The position numbers were made by a program, and so were the translations under genes. A stretch of DNA of 64,000 nt, from NCBI RefSeq assembly GCF_037975245.1, contig NC_092581.1, positions 880,501 to 944,500 on the forward strand, in the 5' to 3' direction. Positions 11,325 through 26,300 of the stretch are shown piece by piece. The notes under the pieces were generated by a model that saw nothing but the letters and a program-made list of their open reading frames with translations, searched no databases and was not told the DNA's origin. How positions within the stretch are numbered: the stretch's first letter is position 1; every line of letters begins with the position of its first letter. This stretch comes from Apostichopus japonicus. Lineage: Eukaryota; Echinodermata; Holothuroidea; Aspidochirotida; Stichopodidae.

Positions 11325-14300
11325 CTGAGGAGACAACCAAGGACGAGCCCCCGAAACAAACATTTCAATGTGATGACATTTCATAAGGACAGGATTTAAT
11401 GGTAAAATGACAAGTTACAAACTAAAATCTCAACCCACTAGATGGATTTCATTTCTGTAAATTCCAAAAGTTTTGTTAAACAGAAAAGTTCATACTTTGA
11501 AAAATTTTCAAATGCACATCATATGAAGAGATATTCATTCATACTGCAAACAAGTTCTTTGGAAATTCTGAAACGACAGATCACAATTAAAAAACACTCA
11601 CTGTTGAAAACACATCAATACCATGAAATGATATAAAGTAGCTTAAAAAGGCTTGAAATTAAAATTTCAAAGAAACTGCTATTATGACTTATACACATCA
11701 CTAAAGGCCTTACCCTGTACTTAAAAGAGTACAAAGATGGATTTTATTTTATTCAAAAACATTCCATGTTTTTAACATTTTATTTCTGCTTGTCTTATGT
11801 TTGTTATTTTTATGGAATCTTGCCTGCAACGTGTTGTGTATACTGCAAGTAAGCATAAACAGTGATTAGTCAATGGTTGGAGTAATGGTTGGAGTAGAGC
11901 TTGACATTGCAGCTCAGCATTCCACAACTAGTAAAATATCATCCTCACTCCTGTTGACATTGCATAAGGTCATATAAACACAAAAATGCACTTTTCTTTC
12001 AAATTTTTTAGCATTGCTTGCCAAAAGTTTGTAGAAAACTTAAACGCACAGAGCACGCTTATTCATGAAAACTGACACGGATTAAATCCCTACCAAATGG
12101 ATGACCTAGAAATGAAAAAAACAAATAATTACTTGATGTATGATATAGTTATTATAATAAGTTAGTATATTAAGCAATATTTGATGTGTTGCAGCAGAAC
12201 ATGCAGTTGTATTGTTGGTTCTTAGGATTCCCCTTTTTTCTTTATTTTTTTTTATTTGTTTATTTCTGCGATGTGACTGACATGTTCTCCTTGCACTTTA
12301 CTCAACCTGAACATACCTGAACAATTATAAACAATATCACCATAACTGTGCTGAAAGAAACAGGAACTGTCAGAGCGCCTGCACCCCACAATGGACCCAT
12401 GATGGTCCCCAGACCCATAATGGACCTCCTTACACCTTGACTGAAACCTGGAATTGAAAAAGGAGCAAAACCATGTTAGATATGGCCAAAATGAGAAAAC
12501 ATTGATAAAATAAAATCAGAAAGATTTGGAAGGATAATAGTTTTCCAATCATTGTTTAGCAATAATGGAGACTGTTGACTGCATCCAATTGGGCACACAT
12601 ACAGGCCTGACTAACCAGTTGGGCGCACATACAGGCCTGACTAACCAGTTGGGCACACATACAGGCCTGACTAACCAGTTGGGCACACATACAGGCCTGA
12701 CTAACCAGTTGGGCACACATACAGGCCTGACTAACCAGTTGGGCAATCTGGCAGAGCCTCAAGGCACAGAGCGATAGGGGCGGGGGGGCAGCCCCCCATA
12801 GCCTCAAATCAGATATTCAGTATGCTTGCACACAAATCTTGTTATGATGTTGTGGGCTTCATCCATGTAAGATATGTTGTACTCAGTGGACTAAATCTTG
12901 ACACCAAACTTTTTATGCATTGTGAGTCGGGGGCCCCCCTTCACTCTTTTATTGCTGACTATACCACTGCTGGGGGGAGGGGTAGGGGAGGGGGAGAACT
13001 GTTTTTGCCCGGTGCCAAGACCATTGCCAGTCAGCGAATGGACACATATCATCATTACAAATCTTTGCCTGTGTTTCCTTCTGAAAAACCAAAGTATTAC
13101 TTAAAATAAAACTGTATTGCACTAAGGACACACTCCCCTTAGAATTGTATTCACCAAATAAACAACCTTAATCTCTGAATAACTGTAAATGCGCACTCTC
13201 GCTCTCATTTTCCTGTTTACCAAGTTTGTTTTGTTTTGTAAATACCAAATGAAACATGATGAATCCAGCTCACAAACTTGCATTGGGATATGAAGGCTGC
13301 TAGTTACATTTCAGCTTCTCTCCTAATACTGGAGGAGTTGCTCATCACGGGAATCTCTACCACAAAAAAGGTTTTAGGGTTTCAAGGTTTTAAGGTCTGG
13401 TTTCATTCTAAGAAAAAAAACTAGTCTAAAAGTGGTTGGTGGGTGACTCCTTTCTGTCTCTTTAATACTGCGACCTACACAAGGGACAGTGGCAGTAGTG
13501 GGAACGAATGCTGGGATATGTTAACCTCCCTGAGTCGATGCTTAGTGAACAAGACTCACCCTGAATTTCCTCTGGAACTAGCTTTGAAAGAAGAGATACA
13601 TTTGCAATGAGAATAAACGGTAGTCCAGCTACTTGCACCATGAAAATCATTGTTAACCAAATCCAGTTGATGGATCTCGTCTTTATACGACCTGGAGAAG
13701 ATAAAGGTGAGAGAAATCAAATACTTTCAAAAAGATGGTTTAAAGTTAGTCTTACAACATGTTTTATGGTTTTTGAATTTTAATTGTAACTGAAAAAAAA
13801 AATGATAATAACAATGATAAAAATAATTATCATAATAATGATGATGATAATAATAATAACAACAATAACAGTAATAATAATCATAATCATAATAAAAATA
13901 AAATAAAGAACAAATAAAATTTCTTAGCAAATATGCTGGGTATTTGCTCCATATGTAGGTCAAAAACAAAGGCTTTTGGTATGATATGAATTTTTCTGGT
14001 TATATTCTGTGATAATGCACCTGGCAACAGTAGAGTGAATAATGTCATGATGGCAATTCAGCTGAAAATGCAGTATCTTGTTTCTTTATCATATGTTACT
14101 CATTTATTCACAGAGGAAAAGGAATACTTCTACAAAAAATGTTGCATTTTGATGGACTTCTAGATACTAAATACAACAATGTTTTGTTAGCATCATTTTG
14201 GGGATTAAATGTTAAATTTCTGTGACCAACACAGATTGACTGTTATAGATATAAAATTTGAAACATTGAAACCTGAAGTTTATTGTAAAAGGCTGGAGAG

Positions 14301-17300
14301 TTAAAACCTTACCGTTGGCAGACATTGGTAGGAATACACAGAGGAAGATGAGTGCTCCAATCTCTATCAATAAACCGATCGTTAAGATGAGCCTGTCCTG
14401 ACACCTTTTACTTAGCTTAGAGATCAAGACGAAACCGACTATTACCTGCACGGATGAGAAATTAGCATTCAATAGTCAAAAGTCAAAATATTGGCATTTT
14501 TGGAAGCAATGAAATCATTTTATTGTGAAATACAAAACACCAGCACAATTAAAGCCTCACTGTGCCTTTCCTTATCAACATAACCTAACCAATCCTTCAC
14601 CCTGCAATCTTTCATTCTGGTTCTCTTGTGCAGTGAATCATCACACAATCATGACAATGGGATTTCTAGCTTAAAATTCTGGCCCATTGGCAGAGAGAGA
14701 GTAAATGAAACGTTCAAACCAAAACATGTTTGTAAACAAGATTAATGGTCAAACCATGCATGTGCAAATGTCTACCTTAGTACATATATTGAAATGCAAT
14801 TTAGCCTACACACTGGTGAACAAGTATTGCCGGACAAATTACAGTCATGGAATTCTACTGCCAACCATAACAATTGATGACTTAAGGCTATTTGTTCAAT
14901 GTAACCTTGGAAAACTACTCTCTCTGCTACTGGAAATGTTACTTGAGAGAGCTGGAGAGATCTGAAGTGATGTAAGGAGCTAGGCATCACAATTGCAGAA
15001 AATACACACCTCAGCATATAGCCTAACAAGCAGTTATGAGCACAACAGGTGAATACATCTACCTACACATATGTGTCCAAAATAATGTGTTGCAAATGTT
15101 TTAATACAAACAAGGGAGAATGTCTTGGTTTGAATTTTTTCTTTCCCTTGATTATCTGGGAATGACTCAAAGTTTAGACAACTAAGGCATATCACCATGA
15201 TTGTGAATAACTTCACAATAACACCAAAAAGAGATTCTCCTAAAGGCTTTTGAGATTGCAGGCTAATGAGGCTGGGACTGTTTGCAAATAAATCGTTTCC
15301 AAATTGTGTCCATTAGATGATTCAACATCAAACTGCTGGCAACGGCTAATTCGTACTCTCTATTTTGACCAATATAAGAGGTTTTTGGGCACGAAAAGTC
15401 CCATTGGTAAAGGAAGTGAAAGTAATAAAGTCATCAATCAACCAAATCGCTGACAATGAATGCAGAGTAAGAGTGATAGTTGGTTTTATACATAATGGTT
15501 AACCAACCTACTGACACGTTAAAGGAGACAAACGCCCCATATACCATAAAAACGCAACTGCCAGGGCGATGCAAAGGGATGTTTTGAGACATCTACAATA
15601 ATACTTAAGTTTCTTCAAAGTGTTAATTACTTTAAATTTAATACAAAAACATCATCTCCAGAAAAGAAACCAATTTGCGGTTGGAGGAACATCAAATTAG
15701 ACCAATATTTCCAAGTGAAAGAAGAAGAAAAAAATGTGTTGCGTACGATGGAGGACGGAGGACGATGCTGCAACAACCTCCACATCCTCCCCTCCCCCTC
15801 CCCTTCCACCCCCAGAAATAAACAAACATATCTTCATCCACTTATGACAAATTAGTAATAATATCCTTTATGCCAGCTAAGTTGAACTCTTTACAAAAGT
15901 GTGATTTCACAATGTCTGGCTTTTTGTTCATTTCTTCATGACAAAAATTATCTTTGTTTCTTCTGCACTTATATATAAAATGTCAGCATAAGTGGATGAC
16001 AAAAACCATCAATTTGGAAATAGATCTACAATGTAGCACTGCAAGTTCACCCTGCATTCTCTATTTTAAAGAACAGGGCTGTCGTCTGCAACAGCAATCT
16101 GTTGGTTAACGTTGAAAAAGGATTCGTTGGTTATATAGAAAGCAATAAAACTGCACAACCCATTCAACAATGACATCACGTCTCAAACAGTACAGACAAA
16201 ACACTCACCTCAGCACCAGCTAAGCAAAAAAATAAACTATTCCCAAAGCTTTTCACCCCCAAGAACTGTTTTGTTAAAGGTGTCATACAAGCCTGTGGAG
16301 AAAATAAACAACATTTTGAGAAAAGATATAATTTTCCTAGTCCGGTAGTAGAGTACATTTCATTGATGTGGCCATTCTGGTCATGTAAAGATTACATAAT
16401 TAAGAATTTAAGATCGCAACTGATGGAACATTTTCATTATTTGTATTGTTTATTTGGATCAAACAGTTTGACAATGTGTTATCTAAGAATACAAATCCTA
16501 TACAGTCTAGTATAAGTTACAGGGAAACAAACTATCACAGCTATCAGCACATACAACTTCTTTTCACTAACTCTGTTCCACCTCTACTAAACTTGACATT
16601 TTTAAACACAAGAAGACACAATACCCTTCAGTTTTCCTCACGAATATTCTCACCTCTAAGGCTGTCTGGTTGAAGAAAAAGATGAAACTGGTAGCTAGCA
16701 TCACAACAATCTCTTCTCGTAGAAGAACTACAAAAAGGGAAAGGAAGAAAGAAAAATCATCACCACTGTGGTTATCTGGGTAGGCCGAGACCAATCCAAA
16801 CAGCCTATCACAGAAGATAATAACATAGGATGTGTGCCAGTAGTGGCCTCATACAAATGAATAAGTAAAGAATTGTGAATGCTTAAGACTTCCCTACAAT
16901 AGCCGTCAAACACAATCAATATTAATAGCAAGTTAGGAAAACCATTTTGAAAATCATAACAGTAAGCTTGAGGATCTCCAGAAGAATATGGTAGAATTGA
17001 CAGAAGTATCTCACAAGATGGTGGCTCAGTCTCCACTTTGCACAGCTTATTGGATACTAATATGCAAAGTTAACATTGAGTTATTACTTAACAGAGTAAG
17101 GGACTTCAAAGCCACATGTCAGATCCTCATGGGTGAAATGTGTGCCCAAGTTTGTACTAACTACTGTACAGTACTTAAATATGTGACAACCTTTGGAAAA
17201 ACATGCTATTCTAGGCACTTTGGGTGGTATCATGAGAAGGAACGGCACTGACCGTTCATTCTAGGCACAGTCAAAAGAGAGTGCTAAGGTTGTGGGGAGA

Positions 17301-20300
17301 CAGGTAAGTGAGCCTGAGTAAGGTAAACTGTGGTATCAAACAATGGGGACTTCATCGTAGGTGTTAAACACGTGAAAAAAACATTTGAAGTGCAATAAGG
17401 GTCAATTCAACACAGGAACAGCAACTTTTTATGAACAGTTAGTTGGGAGAGTGTGTTCATATAGCAGTTTTCAGAACAGTTAGTTGGGAGAGTGTGTTCG
17501 TATGGCAGTTTTCAGAACAGTTAGTTGGGAGAGTGTGTTCGTATGGCAGTTTTCAGAACAGTTAATTGGGAGAGTGTGTTTGTTCGTATGGCAGTTTTCA
17601 TTATTTTGTTCTTCATAAACTAGTCACATTGTCTGCAATTGGGTTAATTTATCCCAATTGAGGCCATTGGATAAATCGCTAGGAGTTATGTATTACATTA
17701 GGCTACTTGTGCACCTCATCCTACTCAAAGAATTTGAAAATCCTTTTTGAAATTCTCCATTTAAAGTTTGTACTTACCCATGAGCTTTTGTTTCATTGTT
17801 AATGCTGTTGGCTTTTGAACCTGTGACATTTGAGCTGTTCCATATTCATTGTGGTTGTTACGGTCCGATTCGTCAATCGCATCGTCATCGAGTACATTGG
17901 TTAATTGCTTTGGAGTCAGAGGTCTTGTAATCTCATCCTCTGAGGGAGAACTCATCACCCCTGTGCCATTTGCTTCAACTTTCTGCCTCACCTCTGCCGG
18001 TAAATCGGACAAAAATGGTAGATCGAAGTAAAAGAGCACCACCATCAATTGAAACACCGACCATACCGCTGCCATGAATAGCTGTAACAGAAGAACATCA
18101 ATGGAAATAATCACACATTTGTCATCCATATTATTCAGTAGGTAAGAATTTCAACCACAAATTTGTCAGGTCTCCCTGTTGCCCAGAGCCCTGATGACCG
18201 TCCCATAATAAAAAAGGACGTTCTGTAACATAAATTCAAATTCAAATTTATTAATTTATAAAGCGTTAAATCTGTAAAATACATTCTAAAACGCTGTACA
18301 ATAGTAAAACTACAAATGAATATAATAATTATCAATTAATAACTAAAACGATGTTAAGAACTATTGTTTAAAAACTGAGTAAAAAGGTGAGTTTTCAAAT
18401 CTCTCTTAAAAATAGTAAGACTATGTTGTGAACGAAGTGTCAGCGGAAGGGAGTTCCACAACCTAGGTGCATAGACGTGGAATGCACGTCCACCGAAGGT
18501 GGTGCACCTGTAACTCGGGGTACTCAACATAAAAGCATCATTGGACCTCAGGCGGTAGGTACTGTTGTGGCGCAGTTCAATCGACTCACCAAGATATTCA
18601 GGAGCCATATCATGTAGAATTTTAAACACAATCAAGAGAACTTTAAAATGAATACGGAGCTGCACAGGAAGCCAATGTAAGTCTATGAGAGCAGGTGTAA
18701 TGTGATCAGATTTTTTAAGACCTAGAACAAGTCTAGCAGCAGAATTCTGAACACGTTGCAATTTATTGATCAAATAAGCGGGAGCACCATACATCAGACT
18801 GTTACAGTAATCAATTTGGCTAGTAATAAAGGCATGAATGAGTGAACAAGCAGCCTCATGAGTGAGATAGTCACGAATACGAGCAATATTATGAAGATGA
18901 TAATATGCAACACTACAAACTTTCGAGACATGTTGGTCCATAGATAACTTCTCATCAAAAATAACACCTAGATTTCGCACTTTGGAACATGGTGTAATCT
19001 GTGCATCACCAACAGTGATATCACTAATGGTAACTTTTTCTTATTGTTGCCTACCACCCAATATGATGAATTCAGTTTTACTGTCATTGATTTTCAGTTT
19101 ATTGGTCAGCATCCAGTGTCTTACATCGGAGATACATTCCTGCAAGGCAGTCACTGCGAATTCCTCCTGAGCACGAGAGTCTGGTTTGAATACAGTTGGT
19201 GATCATCGGCATATCCTTGAGCACTAGGTAAATGGCGTTCAATAATCTCGAGAACCGGTGCAGCATAAACCGTGAACAGAACGGGTCCCAAACACGAGCC
19301 TTGTGGAACGCCAAATCTCAGTTGATATGATTTGGACAGCTTGTTATTTACCATAACTTGCTGGGTGCGTCTTTCGAGATATGATTTAAACCAACACAGG
19401 GCTGTGGAAAACACCCCAAGATGTGATTCAATAGTCTTTAACAATATCCCATGATCGATGGTGTCAAAGGCAGAGCTGAGGTCTAACATGACGAGAAGAA
19501 CCACTTTCTGCCTGTCGAACTCCAGCCGCATATCCGACTGAACTTTGAGTAGTGAGGTCTCAGTACTATGAAACTGCCTGTATGCAGACTGATTAGGAGG
19601 TAGTAAATTGTTGTTCGATAAATGTAGTTGAAGCTGTCCAACAACTGCTCTTTCCACCAATTTTGACAGAAACGGAAGGTTACTCACAGGTCGGTAGTTG
19701 CTGAAAACATTCTCCGCCCCCGGTTTCTTCAAAATTGGCGTTACCACAGCGTTTTTCCAAACTGGTGGAAAGTAGCCATGTTGCAGAGACATGTTTATCA
19801 CCATAGTTAAAAATGGTAGAATCACCTCCGCACATTCCTTGAGCAACCACGTCGGAATTGGATCGTTCACACAATGTTTCCTCGGAGACTGGCAGAGAAG
19901 TGCCCTAACGTCTTCCTCACTTAAAACAGAGAATGAATGGAAAGACGGTGTAGCGGAATAAGCAATATTCTGTCGACAGATATCAGGGACATCATCATTA
20001 TCAAGTTCATCTCTGATCTTGTCAATTTTGGACATAAAATAGTCCCCGAAATCATTCGATAGTTCGTCCAAAGAAATAGTCGGTGGATATTGGATGTCAC
20101 AATTCGGTTTCATGAGGGAGTTCATTAGCTCAAATAGTCTTTTCGATGCAAAGTGTCGCAGAGATTTCATGTCTCGTCTTTCTAGTCCCAATATTCAATT
20201 GACATAACTCAAATTCACTGTTCACCGCAGAGTTAAAAGGCTCCTTCCTTTCAACATATTTTTAGTTTGTATAGGAGAATTGGTGGCATCTATTTAAGCG

Positions 20301-23300
20301 TAGGATTCTGCCTTATTTCCAATAAACATCAGGTGATGTCAACATTGGCTCCTTCTTATCCTTCTTATTGCCTCAATAACTTGCCTCCAAAATCACAAGC
20401 AGAGTTAGGACTGCACTACTGCTTACAAATGTTGGTGTAGTCATTCTTTAATTTCTATTTTATCATTTTTTCTTGGGAAGAGGGGTTTGGGAGAGTGGGG
20501 GGGGGGGGGGGTTGTGAGGGATATTTCTTTGCCCATTGTCAGTTAGTTAAAGCCTTGTTTAGAACATTAGACTGTTATGGTACCAGATGGACTATATCTA
20601 CTGTCCTGACCAACATGCACACCGGACAGAGAGGAAGTATTCTAGGTTAATAAGTTAACTTAGTAACTTAGTAATGTAGGAGCTTCTGAATGGTTGCTAG
20701 TCCAGTTGGGTGGTTATCCAAATATAATTACCAACCAAAACAATCTGCAGCTTAAATGAACAAGAGAGACAATGTATGTAGTCACTTACACCTGGTGCAG
20801 TGTATTCATTGCAATGATACTGGCCAATTGTGAAGTCAAACAACTCTAAAAAGAGGTTCAACGCAGGCCCAATAATGAGACCGAACTGCCTCGCTGCCAT
20901 GAACAATGCAAAGGCTGCCGATCGTTCTTTTGTGGTTGTGGTATGTGCGATCTGGGCGAGCATGGAGGACCCAACACCAGCTCCGATCCCTGGAAAAATG
21001 AAAGACAAGAACAAGTTGCATTAATCTTTTCTTCTCCTTTCCTTTTTGCAAAGAAAGAGAGTATTGTAATTCAAGGTCTCCAAGTTTTTGCATCTTTGAA
21101 TTCCTGACAGGTGAATAAATGTCCGTCCTTGTTCCTTCCTATTTAACTTGCTCAATTTTTCTCTCCTTCTCATCAGGCCCATCACCCTCCTCAGCAACCC
21201 CTCCCTATACTCTCCACATATTACATTTCCCTTTTAACCTAATTGTTAATTCTGTTCACGTCGCATCCCTCACCCGGATCCATCTAATGTTATTTCATGC
21301 AATGTCAGGGTGGCATGTAACCATTACAGACTGTGAGTGTTTGTATCCTCATGTAAATATAACACACTGAAACAAAGATGGTTGACTTCCTTGACTGAGG
21401 GCACAGGGTCAGCTGACATGCTCACTATATCGCAGAGAAGGACATGTACAGGTCCACAACGCCCAATGAAGACCAAGCAGATCTGGCGAACTTCTACCCA
21501 AAATGAGTTAGAAATTCACCATTGTCCATAGCGACAACTGCACGCATTCGTTAGAAGTGCCATTTTTCAATTTTATTTTGTGTCAGTCCTGAGAACGAAC
21601 AATCGTGGCTTTTAGTGTACATATCAATTCATATCATGAACCATTTTGTGAGCAAACTGAAACAGAAACAACATAATGTCATGATCTGTACATAGCCAAA
21701 GGACTAGCTAGTTACTAGCTCTGCGTGGTATCTTGCTACTTCAGCTAGGAGAAAATCAGAGAAAACTCGGAGGCATGGCCCGATTAAAATCTAAGGATGT
21801 GTACGGTACACTATCACTTATGATGCTTTTCTTCTGCTTGTCCCATTAACCATTAAAGTTGACAAAACTCTAGCAATTTCATAACACTACCGCTCTGCTT
21901 TCTAAACTTGGAAAATTTACTTCTTTTGCAAGGAAGAAACTTAAATCAATAACATGCTTAGAAAAGTGTACTGTGCCACAACGTGATACCATTTGTTTCA
22001 GTTTTTATGGGTCTTTGGGGCTAATATTCAACTGAATAATCATACTTCAAAAGAATTATTTACAAGCTATATTAAGGCAAGGATATTCTAGTTGTCTATC
22101 CCGTGCTATATACTTTCTATTATCAGTTTCCATAGCAGCAAAGTTGTTTTGTTTTCTTCAGGAAGCATAAAATACCATGGAAGATACATCACTGATTACT
22201 TTATGTGTAAATTTATTTACAGTGGACACCCCTTGGACGACCTACTTTGAGCATGCTTTATTTGTCCGTGACAAGACTCACACCAAACGACCACTCTTAA
22301 TTATCAACTGTTTATTAAATTCATATTTGACAGTACTTACAGACGTCCCAAAATGAAATAGAGACTCCAAAACTTACTGGTTTGGATATTTACGAGTGAC
22401 GAGCTTACCTGTCTCCCACAACCTTAGCACCCTCATTCTACCGCGCCTAGAATGTCCTGGTAACCTTTTAACACTGTGCACCCTCTGTGACCCGGCTTCA
22501 CGGGTCACTGCCCATCCTTCTCATTCTACCAACCAAAGCGTCTACATCGTATATTTTCGAGCGGATTTCTTTCCACCGAATTTCATCCATTTTGGTTTCT
22601 AGGATCGGAAATTTTTTCCCATCCACTGTTCTTGGAAGCTTTTGAAGCCTTTGCAGCCCGATAAGTATCCTTTTCTTATTCTAAAAGAGGTTTTAGGGCT
22701 GTTTTCTCGGGAGCGGCATTCGCTCCGTTTTTTCTGTGCAGAACACTAGCACTGGTAGCAGTTGGGGGGAGACAGGTAAGCGAGGAGCGAAGTAAATAAA
22801 TCAAACCTACCTGCAATAAATCGACTCAGTACTAGCATGTTGGCAGTTGAACTCATAAAGTACAAGAGGTTACCTGTAAATAGTAAGAAGGAAAGAGACA
22901 AACCAGATAAGAAAAATCTAAATACAATTAAAAAAAAAGAAGACAGTTCAATCTGCTAATCAACTAAATGATGCACAAACTCAACAAAGCTAGGACAACA
23001 TTTTGAGCATTATAAAGGTATTAATTTTTGACATACAGAACTACTTGCAACTTTTAAACAGTGAGAAATGTTTATATACCCCTGTATATGTTGTATATGA
23101 CTCTGGCTTTCTGATTTGGAATTGCAGTCCGGAATGTTAACTTTCTTTTCAGACGTAATTTTGTTTATTGACAATAGGATGTATATACATATAAACAGAA
23201 CCTCAGAACAATACAGGTCATAAACTGGTTCTAACTTCAAGTTTGATTTCTATACTGGACTTGAAGTGAAAGTGGCAAAGTATGAAAAGTACAAAAATTA

Positions 23301-26300
23301 ATTGCAAAGATAAAGCAAGTGTATGTGAATGGGTAACAATATCTTTGGGATGGTCTATTTTGGCATAATGCCTTCTTTGGGAAAAGGTGGTCGGAAAACT
23401 GAAAAGTTCTCGTGCATCTTGACTTTTCCATTAATTGATTATGTTTTCTGTTGTTTTAAAGGGGTAGGGCACAGCATAACATTTGTCTCTACCTACAGGA
23501 GTAAGCTGTTGATAAAGTGCCAAAAAGAAACACCAATTTTTTTAAGAGCATTAGTTACATAAAAGCGAAACTGTATGACTTAACAGCCCACATTTATGCT
23601 TAAATTATACATAAAATACCTGAATACTATATGCATAAATTATTCCTCTGGCGGCTCTTTAATGTTTATTTTGCCCAAATATTTATCTCAAATGATGCAG
23701 GTCATTCTATGAATAAGAAGTACAAAAAAGTGACATAATTACAGGCCTGGTCTTTTGAGGCATGAGAATGCAATTAGCTTGCCATTGCATGCCTAAAATG
23801 ACTGTGACAAGTGCAAGCAGTAACAAACAAACAAATTTACATAAGATAAAGCAGAAATATATATATTTTATTTTTGCATACATCAACTCATGCAATGTTG
23901 GAATTGGTCTTACATGCATGATTTACAAATGTTATAACACTGTACAATAAAATGTCCCCTACACCAAATGTCAACAGCACACCTTTGAGGACTGAAATTT
24001 TTAGCACAGCTACACCGCCCTCAAGATTCCTTGAGGAGTGCAATTTTGAGTCCGCCTGGAATTTTCAAAAGATAAGGCCTGGTAATATTTTCAAATGTTC
24101 TGCATAACTATTACCTTTGTGTCAATAAAGCAATACATAATTTGAGTTTGTTTAAAAATGCCAGACGACTTCATTCCTTAGCTTATCGGTTACTAACTAT
24201 TTCTGTTTAAATTTAACTTATTATTACCCCGGCCCTCCCCCTTAGTTACTCTCACCGTACAGTACAGTGTGCTTTTTTAATACAGTATAGGTGACACCCA
24301 AACTTTCAAGATCTATGGAATGACCCACCTATATTGACACACAATAAATACCTCCTCTCTTCCTCACAGCCTCAACATATTACGTTTCTGAACCAACTTA
24401 CCTACAATTTCAAAGCAGTTGGCGACTAACAACATGACTTTGGTTTTGTGTAATTTGTCATGACAAATACCAAAGATCGGCGCCACCAGAAGACCAGATA
24501 AGCTGAAAGATGCTAGGACCAGTCCCAGATAAAACGGTACGTCCGTGAGTGTTGTCACATACAAGTTAAGGGTTGGCAAAATAACCGCTGAAATAGCAAT
24601 ATAGGGAGAATTCTTGTTAAATAACAATCAGTTTTGAATACTGGTAAGTAGTTTTCACAAAAGCACAGTAATATGATATTCATTAATGTCAGGTACAGGA
24701 AATACAGGAAATAACGTCAGGTACAGGAAATACAGACGGTAATAACGCAACCCTGTAAACGGCTGATCTTTAAAGGAACAGGAACGTGCCGTAACCCAGA
24801 ACAGTAACTTCATTAGAACCTTTTCCGGAGAACAAATACATCAATTACATAAATATGTTGTTTTTTCTCTCCTAAAGTATTCATCAGCCTACCTCAGAGA
24901 TGTAAACAATATTCATAAACTAAGAAACATGTACCAGATCCACCCAAGAGAGTGGGTGGAGCCCTGGGGTTGTGGAACAGAAGGCACGGCGCTAAAACCC
25001 TACCAAGATACTGTAGTATGGAGCCCGGGATTGTGGAACAGGGCAACACGGCGCTAAAACCCTACCAAGTTACTGTAGTATGGAGCCCGGGATTGTGGAA
25101 CAGGGCGACACGGCGCTAAAACCCTACCAAGTTACTGTAGTATGGATCCCGGGATTGTGGAACAGGGCGACACGGCGCTAAAACCCTACCAAGTTACTGT
25201 AGTATGGATCCCGGGATTGTGGAACAGGAGGAACGGCGCTAAAACCCTACCAAGTTACTGTAGTATGGAGCTCTGGATTGTGGAACAGGAGGCACGGCGC
25301 TAAAACCCTACCAAGTTACTGTAGTACTGTATGGAGCCCGGGATTGTGGAACAGGAGGCACAGCGTTGACAGAGTACTGTGTGACAAACAACTCTGTCAT
25401 TTCGTTAATTATCTGTGATGTCACAGAACCACTAGGATCAGGGAACCTGTTCATCTTTTGAAGGTAATATGCATTTAATACAGTCATGGACATTGAAACC
25501 AATGCCATCATTAGATCATGGAACCAATGCCATCATTAGATCATGGACATTGAAACCAATGCCATCATTAGATCATGAAACCAATGCCATCATTAGATCA
25601 TGGAACCAATGCCATCATTAGATCATGAAACCAATGCCATCATTAGATCATGGACATTGAAACCAATGCCATCATTAGATCATGAAACCAATGCCATCAT
25701 TAGATCATGGAAATTGAAACCAATGCCATCATTAGATCATGGAACCAATGCCATCATTAGATCATGGACATTGAAACCAATGCCATCATTAGATCATGAA
25801 ACTAATGCCATCATTAGATCATGGACATTGAAACCAATGCCATCATTAGATCATGAAACCAATGCCATCATTAGATCATGGACATTGAAACCAATGCCAT
25901 CATTAGATCATGGAACCAATGCCATCATTAGATCATGGAACCAATGCCATCATTAGATCATGAAACCAATGCCATCATTAGATCATGGACATTGAAACCA
26001 ATGCCATCATTAGATCATGGAACCAATGCCATCATTAGATCATGGACATTGAAACCAATGCCATCATTAGATCATGAAACCAATGCCATCATTAGATCAT
26101 GGAACCAATGCCATCATTAGATCATGAAACCAATGCCATCATTAGATCATGGACATTGAAACCAATGCCATCATTAGATCATGAAACCAATGCCATCATT
26201 AGATCATGGAAATTGAAACCAATGCCATCATTAGATCATGGAACCAATGCCATCATTAGATCATGGACATTGAAACCAATGCCATCATTAGATCATGAAA

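Noticed and set aside
15508-15557. Exon-like hydrophobic frame on the minus strand (VFMVYGAFVSFNVS) after a cag acceptor, inside transporter intron 7
   Set aside because: Exons 7 and 8 join directly in phase 0 and give the conserved FCLAGAE-VIVGFVL helix. Inserting this segment would break the frame and the helix.
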